A stretch of 16,747 bases of DNA from NCBI GenBank assembly GCA_000231825.2, contig JH720324.1, positions 357,403 to 374,149 on the forward strand, read 5' to 3'. The position numbers were made by a program, and so were the translations under genes. Below are positions 9,311 through 16,747 of the stretch, in pieces. Under the pieces are notes generated by a model. The model was not told the origin of the DNA. It did not search any database and saw nothing but the letters and a program-made list of their open reading frames with translations. The number at the start of each line of letters is the position of its first letter. The stretch's first letter is position 1. This DNA comes from Tetrahymena elliotti 4EA (Eukaryota; Ciliophora; Oligohymenophorea; Hymenostomatida; Tetrahymenidae).

Positions 9311-9882
9311 TTCTGGATCTTTCTTTATAAATTTACAATTTACATGTAAATTAAGCTGAGTAATTCTCAATTACTTTTTTTGAGTTTTGGACATCTTTAC
9401 AGTATAAAAGTTATCTTGGATTAATTTTTCATTATATAGATGATCAAGGAACCCTAAAGCTGTAATTTGACTCTTAACTCTTTAACTAAGCTCATACAGG
9501 TAACAATATTTCTTTGATAATATCATACATTTTAAAAGAATTTGAATGTAACTTTGAGAAAAATAGTTTTTGTTACTGAAGAAGCAACAAACATGATAAA
9601 AGCAGGAGAATTATTGCACACTAACCAATAAATATGCTTTGCGTATATGTTACATAATACTTTGAACAAAATTTAGTAAATTGTGAAGGAATAAAATCTA
9701 AAGTGAGGAATCTATCTAGTAAATTTAAATACTCATAAAAACTATAATAGATATTTGAGTAAAAATATAGTCAATTTAAATTGAAGCATCTTAAGCTTAA
9801 ACTCGACTGCATTACAAGATGGAATTCAAAATCTTTAAGAGGTATGCTTAAGTAATAATTTGTTTAAAATGTAGAGATTTGA
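9301..9882 (+). mobile_element. hAT-family transposase relic
   Basis: Three stretches in two frames give the central part of a hAT transposase in the right order. Frame one (9301-9579) has AEQFSITFFEFWTSLQYKSY, then LIFHYIDDQGTLK and FDSQLFNQAHTGNNIS. This corresponds to the (T)D-x-WTS, H-x-ID and PHTG-type blocks. A shift near 9570 leads to VTEEATNMIKAGELL and CFAYMLHNTLNKI (the TDNASNMxKA and CxAHTLNL blocks). A second shift near 9703 returns to the first frame: VRNLSSKFKYSQKLQQIFEQ, then LKLDCITRWNSKSLRGMLK (the LDxxTRWNS block), ending at TGA 9880. The Asp of the TDNA block is Glu here, and the D-x-WTS position is also altered. The N-terminal zinc finger and C-terminal dimerisation region are not visible. 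The relic is inactive. Confidence 0.8.
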
Positions 9883-10035
9883 ATTTTGTTGTAGCAATTT
9901 GCTATTGTTGTGTTTAAATCATTTATATCTATTTAAGTCTTCAAGTAATAATTCACTAAAAATATATCAATTTGAGTTTTGTTGTAGTAATTTGCTATTC
10001 TTGGAGTGAAATCATTTGTTTTGAGTTATTTAATA
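9850..10035 (+). repeat. 93-bp tandem duplication at the end of the hAT relic
   Basis: Two imperfect copies, 9850-9942 and 9943-10035, each begin AAGTAATAATT and contain a TTGTTGTAG-AATTTGCTATT block. The unit is 31 codons long. In one frame it reads FEFCCSNLL twice; in the hAT frame it reads LLQQFA twice, with a TGA in each copy. The first copy overlaps the last readable hAT codons, so the unit probably comes from transposase sequence. Confidence 0.7.
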
Positions 10036-10597
10036 AAGTTTAAATTTAAATTTTAGATAATAATATAAAAGAAAAGCATCAATTGCTGATTTAAGTTGCT
10101 TCTTTTCTTTGCTATTTTAATTATTACTTATTTCTCTTCATTTTTTTCTACCTTTTAATAAATTTTATTTGTATTCTTAATTATAATAGATTAAATCTAT
10201 AATTTACGAAGTATTTTTCTTTCTTAGTTTTCTTAAATTAAAATTAAAAATCTAAATAAAAAAAGAAAAAAATGAAAAATCAATTATGAATTAATTACCT
10301 TTTAAATAATTTTTAAGAAACAAAAACCATCCAAAATTATTGAAATAATAAACAAATTCATATTCATCAATAAATTATATTTAATGTATTAGATTTAAAG
10401 CAAAACCAAAAAAATTTTAAAAACATTTATATGGCTGTTTAACAAAATTATGGTATTTATTTAAATTTGGAACCTTTGACTATTTTATGAAATTGTTGTG
10501 TCTGACTATTTAATATATTTAATTACAACTGGCTAAAATCGAAAGGTTACCCAAAGTGGTTGCCAATTATAAAATTTTCTTTTCAATTTTTAGTTAT
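10036..10597. other. intergenic, no supported gene
   Basis: AT-rich DNA with pyrimidine-rich tracts near 10100-10160. I found no further hAT blocks and no RNA gene. A slightly more GC-rich patch at 10530-10567 just before the degenerate 5S copy is unexplained. Confidence 0.45.
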
Positions 10598-10722
10598 GTT
10601 GTCAGTCATACTAAGGTGAAAACACAACAGATCCCATTAGAACTCCGAAGTTAAGCACCTTATGGTTGGGTTAGTTAGTACTAAGGTGGCGGATAGTTTG
10701 GGAAGTCCCAGTGTCGAAAATC
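10598..10722 (+). pseudogene. degenerate 5S rRNA gene
   Basis: Alignable along its whole length to the intact copies downstream, but broken. There is a 4-base duplication (GGGTTAGTTAGTACT instead of GGGTTAGTACT) inside the internal control region, an insertion at the CACCGGATC site, a changed GGTGGCGGATAG stretch, and a 3' end GAAAATC that no longer pairs fully with GTTGTC. It also lacks the AATTAATTTT element found before the other four copies. Its 3' flank (10731-10770) is shared with the next 5S gene, so it belongs to the same tandem array. Confidence 0.85.
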
Positions 10723-10730
10723 TTTTTTAA

Positions 10731-10770
10731 TTTTATATCCTATTAAATTGAGTTTATAATAAAATCTATT
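10731..10770. repeat. 5S spacer repeat (second copy at 10989-11028)
   Basis: The sequence after the degenerate copy matches the sequence after the intact gene at 10862, beginning TTTTATATCCTATTAAATTG. The offset is 258 bases, consistent with tandem duplication of a unit of one gene plus spacer. Confidence 0.75.
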
Positions 10771-10851
10771 CAATTTAAAATATAACTTCTTTTAAATTTT
10801 ATTTTTTAATAAATAAATCTTTTTAACCCATTTTAATTATTAAATGAACAC

Positions 10852-10861
10852 AATTAATTTT
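10852..10861 (+). promoter_or_regulatory. AATTAATTTT element directly upstream of the 5S gene
   Basis: The same ten bases abut the first transcribed base of four of the five 5S copies (3899-3908, 10852-10861, 11103-11112, 16653-16662). In a 5S gene the main promoter is internal, so this may be a start-site or spacing element. It could also simply be preserved by duplication. Confidence 0.4.
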
Positions 10862-10980
10862 GTTGTCGGCCATACTAAGGTGAAAACACCGGATCCCATT
10901 CGAACTCCGAAGTTAAGCGCCTTAAGGCTGGGTTAGTACTAAGGTGGGGGACCGCTTGGGAAGTCCCAGTGTCGACAACC
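10862..10980 (+). rRNA. 5S ribosomal RNA
   Basis: This matches the Tetrahymena-type 5S sequence, starting GTTGTCGGCCATACTAAGG and ending GTGTCGACAACC. The terminal helix pairs perfectly (GTTGTC with GACAAC). The internal RNA polymerase III control region is intact (AAGTTAAGCGCC and GGGTTAGTACTAAGGTGGGG). A T run follows at once as the terminator. The mature RNA may include one further U (about 120 nt). Confidence 0.96.
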
Positions 10981-10985
10981 TTTTT
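10981..10985 (+). terminator. RNA polymerase III T-run terminator
   Basis: TTTTT directly follows the 5S 3' end, as expected for polymerase III termination. Confidence 0.8.
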
Positions 10986-11112
10986 ATATTTTATATCCTA
11001 TTAAATTGAGTTTATAATAGAATCTATTTAGTTTTTATAATTATTTTAAAAATAAATAAATCTCCTTAATGTATTAAGCTATTTTATATATTAAATCATC
11101 ACAATTAATTTT

Positions 11113-11231
11113 GTTATCGGCCATACTAAGGTGAAAACACCGGATCCCATTCGAACTCCGAAGTTAAGCGCCTTAAGGCTGGGTTAGTACTAAGGTGGGG
11201 GACCGCTTGGGAAGTCCCAGTGTCGATAACC
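11113..11231 (+). rRNA. 5S ribosomal RNA, variant terminal helix
   Basis: Identical to the 10862 copy as far as I can read, except for two changes at opposite ends: GTTGTC became GTTATC, and GACAACC became GATAACC. These two bases pair with each other, so a G-C pair was replaced by an A-U pair and the helix is kept. The internal control region is intact. The start-to-start distance from the previous gene is 251 bases. Confidence 0.96.
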
Positions 11232-11236
11232 TTTTT
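11232..11236 (+). terminator. RNA polymerase III T-run terminator
   Basis: TTTTT directly follows the 5S 3' end. Confidence 0.8.
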
Positions 11237-11352
11237 ATTTTAATTTTAAGATATATTTTATATAATTTAACTTAAAACTTTTTAGAATAATAAATAATTA
11301 TAATTAGAGATAAATTTAACATTAGTAAATAATCAAAGTAAATTATGAATAG

Positions 11353-11420
11353 TAATTAATTTATTTGAAATTAAAATTTGGTCTTGTTAGCAATTTAATA
11401 GAAAAAATTTAATTAGGAAA
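11353..11420 (+). repeat. duplicated 5' flank, copy 2 (upstream of the 11421 gene)
   Basis: Matches 230-297 almost completely and ends at the ATG of the paralogous gene. It probably contains the promoter and 5' UTR of this gene pair. Confidence 0.8.
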
Positions 11421-12855
11421 ATGAGTGAAAAAAATAAAATGAGTTTAACAATTAAAAATATTGAAGACTTTTAAAAAATTAATGAAGAAGAAGATGCATA
11501 ACTTGTTAAAAGGATTACTTTATACTGTTAAGATTATTAACTAGAAGAAGTAGATTTTTCTGTATTTTGCAATTCATTTACTAGATTTACTAACTTAAAG
11601 AAGCTTTGTATTTTAAATAACTTTAATGAAATTTTGAAATAAATTAAAGGATTAGATTAATTATTAAAACAAATCTAAAATATAAATTCTATTGTTTAGA
11701 TTTAGTAAAAATATCAAAAAAAATTAATTTGATCACATCAAAGAAAGCTTTTAATAATTAGAAAATCTAAATAAATTATATTTTGATTTTTATCATTGTG
11801 AATAATTACTAAATGAACATATAGATAGAGTCAATAAGTTTGATAATTTCTAAAAATCTAAGTCTGAAAAAGTTAAAAATTTTGGGATGGAATTAATATT
11901 TAAGGCAATAGTCTGTCAGTTACATAAGCAACTGTTTAAAAGATTAATTAAACTTAAAAGTTTTAATATTGTCCTTTCATTACTTGAATCACATAGAATC
12001 AATAGAAAATTTAAATAAAAATATTAGAAATTTAGTTAATTTAGAAAACTTAAGTGTTACCTTAGGAGGTTGCAAAAATATTAAAAAAGATGAGATTAAT
12101 TAGCTATTTTCATAAATTAAATAGTTGAATAAATTAAAAAATTGGATTTAGATGTAAATTAATGTGATGTAGATGATGAATCTGTTGCAATATTGGGTTC
12201 CTCTTTGTAAAATTGCTAATTTCTAAGTTAATTTGTTTTTTAAACAAGTTCTCATTCAAATATTTAATAATTTGGATAAGACTTATCTAAGCTATTAAAA
12301 ATTTCAGAGTTATATTTAAAATTTTACCATTCGAAAAATTTATAATTTGTGCCTTTTGGATCCTACAAGGAGGATGTAAATAGCCTTGAAATACTAAATG
12401 TCGATTTAACTTCTTGTTCTTCAATTTGTAAAGAAAATCTTAAATCTTTTGCTTCAGATTTATAATTTTTTGTCAATTTAAAAGAATTAAACATTAATTT
12501 AGAATGTTGTTGTGCAAAATTTGATGAAGAATTGTATGATTAATTTATTTTATCACTCTAAAATAAAAAGCGCTTGGTTTCTGTAAGTTTTAATAGTCTT
12601 TTTACAGTAGACTAAGAAAAAATAATTAAATTAATGCAGTCAAAAAATAAATAAAATATCTTAGGTTAGTAGAAATTATACATTGATCAAAAACTTTATG
12701 GAGATTCTATTTCTTTGATTAAAAAAATAGAATAATTACTATTAAAATCTAAAAAATTAGTTTGCTTATCTTGCTTAAATGAATTTATCAAATTTTTCTA
12801 AATTTATATACTTTTAAAAACTTAGAAATAAAATAAGTTTTTATTTATATCTTGA
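11421..12855 (+). pseudogene. LRR-like family gene with several frameshifts
   Basis: The start MSEKNKMSLTIKNIEDFQKI is clear, and the gene is the closest paralogue of the one at 298. Compared with that copy, the reading frame must change near 11690 (a deletion), near 11835-11880 and near 12140. Each original frame runs into TGA soon after (for example 11730 and 12091). The joined pieces still show the family features: LRR units, LGGCKNIKKDEINQLF, the ILGSSLQNC stretch, VPFGSYKEDVNSLEIL (the GPFG block) and SSICKENLKSFASDLQFFVN. The final frame runs from about 12145 to TGA 12853, ending LLKSKKLVCLSCLNEFIKFF and a short polar tail. Several independent indels argue for a pseudogene rather than a sequencing error. 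It is nevertheless nearly full length, unlike the 298 copy. Confidence 0.75.
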
Positions 12856-13055
12856 ATACATATTTTTGTTTTGTATTTTTTATTTAAATTTTAAAATGTT
12901 TAGTTTAATTGTATATTTCTAAGGATATTTGTCTTATTTTGATCACAAAATATTTTGAAAAGTAAAGATAATTTATTTTTAGTCAGCAATTAATTAATAA
13001 TTAAACATAAACCTAATAATTAAGAAAAAAAGAAAATAATTAACAATTTCTGAAT

Positions 13056-14435
13056 ATGGAGGATAAAAATTAATATCAACTCAAAATGTTAAATCTTGAA
13101 AACTTAAACTTAATTGATAATCAATAAAATTTTTCAGCTAAAAGAATTACTTTAAATTGTAAAAATAACTTGTTAGATGTAGTAGATTTTTCACTTTATT
13201 CAAAATAAATTTAGAAATTTTAAAATCTAAAGTAAATTATTTTGAAATATGAAAATCAACCTAACTTATAGGAAATTTAAGGTTTGGACTAGTTTTTAAG
13301 CTCAATAAAAAAGCTTAATTAGTTATGCATGAGTTTTAGAAGCTCTTTCTTTATAGAAGAAGAATCTATTTAGCATATTGCTAATAGCCTGTATGAAAAC
13401 TAAACAAGTTTAAAATGCCTTCAATTAGATTTCTTATTTTGCAAAAAACTTAAAAATGAGCACTTTTCTAAAATATGTGAAGCAGTAGCTAAAAATAAAA
13501 ATTTAAAAATTACCAGCCTAATTTTTGGATCGAATGATTATTTAACTCAATAAATCATAAACAATCTAAGTACTTGCCTTTAAGATAAGTTTCATCTTTA
13601 AAAACTAGATCTAAAATTGAATTATATAAAAAGTATAGAGAACATAAATGACTTAGCTTTGACTTTAAACAATTTATCCAACTTATAAAATCTTTCTTTG
13701 TCTTTGAGAGGTTGTAAAAGTATAAATGATGATTAGTTTAGCTAACTCTTTTAAGTTTTTGATAATTTCATGTAGTTAAGTTAGCTTTCATTAGACATTT
13801 TTGATTGCCAAATCAATGATGAATCTATTAAATAATTAGCAAGCTCATTATCAAAATGCTAGTTTTTAAAAATTCTATATCTAAATCTGGGCTATCTTCA
13901 AAAAATTGTCAACATAAAACAATTAGGAAAAGCCTTTTCTGAGATGTCTAGCCTATAAGATTTAACCTTGGATTTATTCCAATCAGAAAATCTATCTCGT
14001 GGGCCTTTTGGTTATTTTAGTAGGAAAGTTAACAAAATTGAAAAATTTAAGATTATTTTAGATTTTTGTTATTCCATTTCAAATAAGAGCATTAAAAAAT
14101 AGAATTAAGATTTGGGGTTCTTAGTTAATTTGAAAGAGCTTTCATTAAATTTATGTACTGGTCTTAGATTAAAGTAAGAATTATATGAAGATTTGAGTAG
14201 ATCAATAAGTGGATTAAATCATCTATTAGTTTTAAAACTACTTGATTTATTCTAAATTGATCCTGAAAGTTTGAAGACGTTAATCAGATGTATGAAGTTA
14301 GCAAAAAGCTTAAGGTACATAAAAATAACCTAAACTAATTAAAATTAGAGTATCATTAAACATTCTTATGAAAGTTTAAAAATAAGAAATACATTATTAA
14401 AATTAAAGTATTTAGTTCATTTTTCATATTCTTGA
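13056..14435 (+). CDS. LRR-like family protein, intact, 459 aa
   Basis: One uninterrupted ciliate-code frame runs from ATG at 13056 to TGA at 14433, 1380 nt. The protein starts MEDKNQYQLKMLNLENLNLI. It is built from irregular leucine-rich units of about 25-35 residues (for example SNLQNLSLSLRGCKSINDDQ, then LSQLSLDIFDCQINDESIKQ), with Cys or Asn closing many units. The family GPFG motif is at residue 316 and the C-terminus is LLKLKYLVHFSYS. I see no signal peptide, membrane segment, kinase, F-box or other catalytic domain. This pattern suggests a curved LRR scaffold for binding a protein partner. The partner and role are unknown, and I cannot name the gene. A length identical to its downstream neighbour and a shared layout indicate tandem duplication. 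No intron is needed. The start is supported by alignment with the paralogue at 15001. Confidence 0.85.
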
Positions 14436-15000
14436 AAAATTAAAGATATTTTTTGATTCATTAATTCTATCTTTTTATTTATGTCTTTTTTTAAAAAATA
14501 TTGATTTTAACTATTTTACTGCAACATCTGAAGAAAGAGGCAACATTAAAAATCATATCTTATCTTTAAATATGATTAAGTATCTCTCTCATCAGTGAAG
14601 TATGATTGAAAATAAATTTTTTATTAAATTCTACTAAAAAGCCAATGAAAATATTAACAATTTAGATTAGTTAATCCTCACCTTAAATTCTATCTATGCT
14701 TTGAGTTTAAATTAAATGAAATTTCATTTAATTCATTTCTTATTTTCTTACAATTTGTGGCAAAAACTCTAAGAATCTAAGAAGATATTTAAGTTTTTTA
14801 TAAAATGTAAATAAATAAATATTTTTTCCCATTATTTGTTAATTCATCAAAAAATATCCCTTTTTTATTTTTTGAAAAATTTCTAAGACTGCTTTAAAAC
14901 TGTTATATTTATAGTGCAGCCTTCTGCTTTGGCAAAACCTTCTGGTTTTTACTCCATATATATTTATTATTGTTTTTAGAAAAAATAAAAAAATTAGATA
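14436..15000. other. intergenic between the two intact LRR-like genes
   Basis: These 565 bases contain a 24-bp perfect palindrome (14710-14733). Near 14914-14950 is a less AT-rich patch in which CCTTCTG occurs twice. The promoter of the 15001 gene should lie here. No coding pattern is convincing. Confidence 0.5.
14710..14733. repeat. 24-bp perfect palindrome
   Basis: Each half is 12 bases (AATTAAATGAAA and its reverse complement) with no spacer; pairing stops at the next base on either side. It could be a dimeric protein-binding site or a short RNA hairpin in the 3' UTR of the upstream gene. In DNA of this composition it could also arise by chance. Confidence 0.5.
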
Positions 15001-16380
15001 ATGGAAGAAAAAAATAATGATTGTTTAAAAATCTCTAATATTGAGGACTTAAATTAATCTGATGAAGAATAATAATCTCTTATTACCAAAATAATTTTAT
15101 TTAGTAAAGATTATTAATAAGAGCAGCTAGATTTTCATTAACATAGCTAATAATTTTCAAAATTTTAAAACCTTAAAAAACTCTGCATTGTTTATACTGA
15201 GAGTAAAAATTTGAAAGAAATAAGTAGGTTCCATGAACTTTCTTATTCAATAAAAAATATTACCTCTTTTTAACTAATCTTTAGGTATTCATTGGATATT
15301 TAAGAATAATCTTTATTACATATAGCTTAAAGTATTTAAAGCTTCTAAAATCTCATTAAATTTGAAATAGATTTCTATTATTGTGAAAATTTAGAAAACT
15401 ACCACATCTAAATGATATGTTAAATGATTTCAAATAATCAAAATCTTAAAAAAATATAAATAAATTTAGGATGGAATACAAATATTGATTAATAGTCAGT
15501 GGAATACATTAGTGATTGTTTAAAATATAATGATAATTTAAAAAAGTTGGAATTATCTTTTCACGTCATAGAAAATATTTACTCAATAAATAGTCTAAAC
15601 TAATCACTAGAAAATAAAATGAATTTATAATCCTTAGCTATTAACTTAGGAGGGTGCTGTAAAATAAAGAAAGAATAAATTGATGATTTATTTAAGTTAA
15701 TCAAAGAAATGAATCTATTAAAAGACCTGTATTTAGATGTATATAATAGCTAAATAAATGATCAATCTGTTGAAATTCTTGGAGATTCTATATAAGATTG
15801 CTAACTAATAGAAAAATTGTATTTAGAAATGGGAGGTATAACTGCAATAACAAATATTAAATAATTTGGATTTAGCATATCTAAACTATAAAAAATTTAA
15901 GAGTTATATTTGAATTTTTACAATTCATAAAGATTAGTATAAGGGCCATTTGGATACTTTCATCAAAGCCGAAATAGCCTTTAAAAATTTACAATCTTTT
16001 TAGAAGAATGCTGTTCAATTTCTTGTCAAAACCTCTTATCTTTAGCCTAAGACTTAAGATTTTTTGTAAATTTAAAATAATTTGATATAAGTTTAGATTA
16101 TTGCAATACCTTAAGTTAATAATTTTTTGATGAACTAAGCTTATCTCTTTAAAGCCTAAAGAGTCTTGCTTCAATAAGCTTTTGTAAACTTTACAAGATA
16201 CATAGAACAAATTTGATTTTACTTATTTAATCTTTAAAAACAATAAAATCTGTAAGACAAATAAAAATAGCACGTTTTGACATAGAATTTAATCAGGATA
16301 ATTATTCTTAAACTATGACTAAATTAACAAAGAAATTACTTTTCAAATTCAAATATTTGGTTGATATTACTTGGATTTGA
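15001..16380 (+). CDS. LRR-like family protein, intact, 459 aa
   Basis: One open ciliate-code frame runs from ATG 15001 to TGA 16378, also 1380 nt. It starts MEEKNNDCLKISNIEDLNQS and has the same irregular leucine-rich units (for example NLGGCCKIKKEQIDDLFKLI, then MNLLKDLYLDVYNSQINDQS). The GPFG motif is at residue 315, one residue from its position in the 13056 protein, and the C-terminus is LLFKFKYLVDITWI. In the middle it resembles the pseudogenes at 298 and 11421 closely (DDESVAILG there, NDQSVEILG here). No catalytic domain, signal peptide or membrane segment is seen. The likely role is protein binding by an LRR surface; the partner is unknown. Retention of a full frame over 459 codons beside decayed paralogues suggests that it is, or was recently, under selection. 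Confidence 0.85.
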
Positions 16381-16662
16381 AATTTTAAATTCTTGTATAT
16401 TTTAATCTTTACAAATTATGCTATTAACAATTTATATTTTGTTTTTTGTGAAATTAAATAAAATATCTTCAAAAAATTATTATTTATGATAAAAATATAA
16501 AATAAATTTTCATTATACTTAATTTTTAAGTTATTTTTAACGAAGTTCTAATATTTATTTAAAAAAAATAACTCTCTAAAACTACAAAAATAAAATTTGT
16601 ATTATTAAATCATTTGAGTAAGAAAAATTTTTTTATTAATTCTAAATAATTAAATTAATTTT
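16381..16662 (+). repeat. 3' flank of the LRR-like gene and duplicated 5S upstream region
   Basis: No gene. From about 16490 the sequence aligns in blocks with 3658-3908, the upstream region of the degenerate 5S copy at 3909. AATTAATTTT (16653-16662) precedes the 5S start. Confidence 0.6.
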
Positions 16663-16747
16663 GTTGTCGGCCATACTAAGGTGAAAACACCGGATCCCAT
16701 TCGAACTCCGAAGTTAAGCGCCTTAAGGCTGGGTTAGTACTAAGGTG
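16663..16747 (+). rRNA. 5S ribosomal RNA, cut by the window edge
   Basis: The first 85 bases are identical to the intact gene at 10862, including the internal control box AAGTTAAGCGCC and the start of GGGTTAGTACTAAGGTG. The 3' third lies outside the window, so I cannot tell whether the terminal helix and T run are kept. Confidence 0.93.

Noticed and set aside
10060..10120. Possible hairpin between GAAAAGCATCAA and TTGCTTCTTTTC
   Set aside because: The arms pair imperfectly, and no hAT-type end sequence or target duplication accompanies them.
15989..16210. Minus-strand 73-aa frame
   Set aside because: Shadow of the intact 459-aa LRR-like gene on the plus strand.
1..16747. CRISPR arrays, tRNA genes, riboswitches and bacterial ribosome binding sites
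   Set aside because: None seen. The AAGGAGG in the 71-bp repeat is not a ribosome binding site, because this is eukaryotic nuclear DNA with introns and polymerase III genes.

Overview
The window reads as nuclear DNA of a ciliate, most likely Tetrahymena. The DNA is extremely AT-rich. Every recognisable protein reads through in-frame TAA and TAG (read as Gln) and ends only at TGA, which is the ciliate nuclear code (table 6). The introns are short, AT-rich and GT...AG, and the 5S rRNA genes have the Tetrahymena-type sequence. Because only TGA stops translation, long open frames arise here by chance, so I called genes on protein pattern rather than on ORF length. No telomeric repeat and no chromosome breakage sequence is visible.

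Layout from left to right: (1) a decayed leucine-rich-repeat-like (LRR-like) gene at 298-1325 and a deleted fragment of the same family at 1567-2003; (2) a minus-strand remnant of a probable membrane protein (2035-2500) beside a broken Tc5/pogo-like DDE transposase (2702-3523); (3) a degenerate 5S gene (3909-4025); (4) a minus-strand gene (4596-6918) built of small symmetrical exons, most encoding about one RNI-type leucine-rich repeat; (5) an intact cytochrome P450 with one 49-nt intron (7340-8960); (6) a broken hAT transposase (9301-9882) running into a 93-bp tandem duplication; (7) a small 5S cluster with one degenerate and two intact genes (10598-11231); (8) three consecutive genes of the LRR-like family on the plus strand: one frameshifted (11421-12855) and two intact of exactly the same length, 459 aa (13056-14435 and 15001-16380); (9) a last 5S gene cut by the window edge (16663).

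The genes do not form an obvious pathway. The main theme is local duplication and decay. One LRR-like family exists here in five states, from intact to a small deletion derivative, and is interleaved with 5S genes in several stages of decay. The flanks of some 5S genes and of two LRR-like genes are duplicated with them. Two unrelated DNA transposase relics lie in the same window, and a shared 71-bp repeat lies close to each. This points either to germline (micronuclear) sequence or to a macronuclear region, perhaps near a chromosome end, that keeps transposon relics. The P450 is the only conventional enzyme gene.
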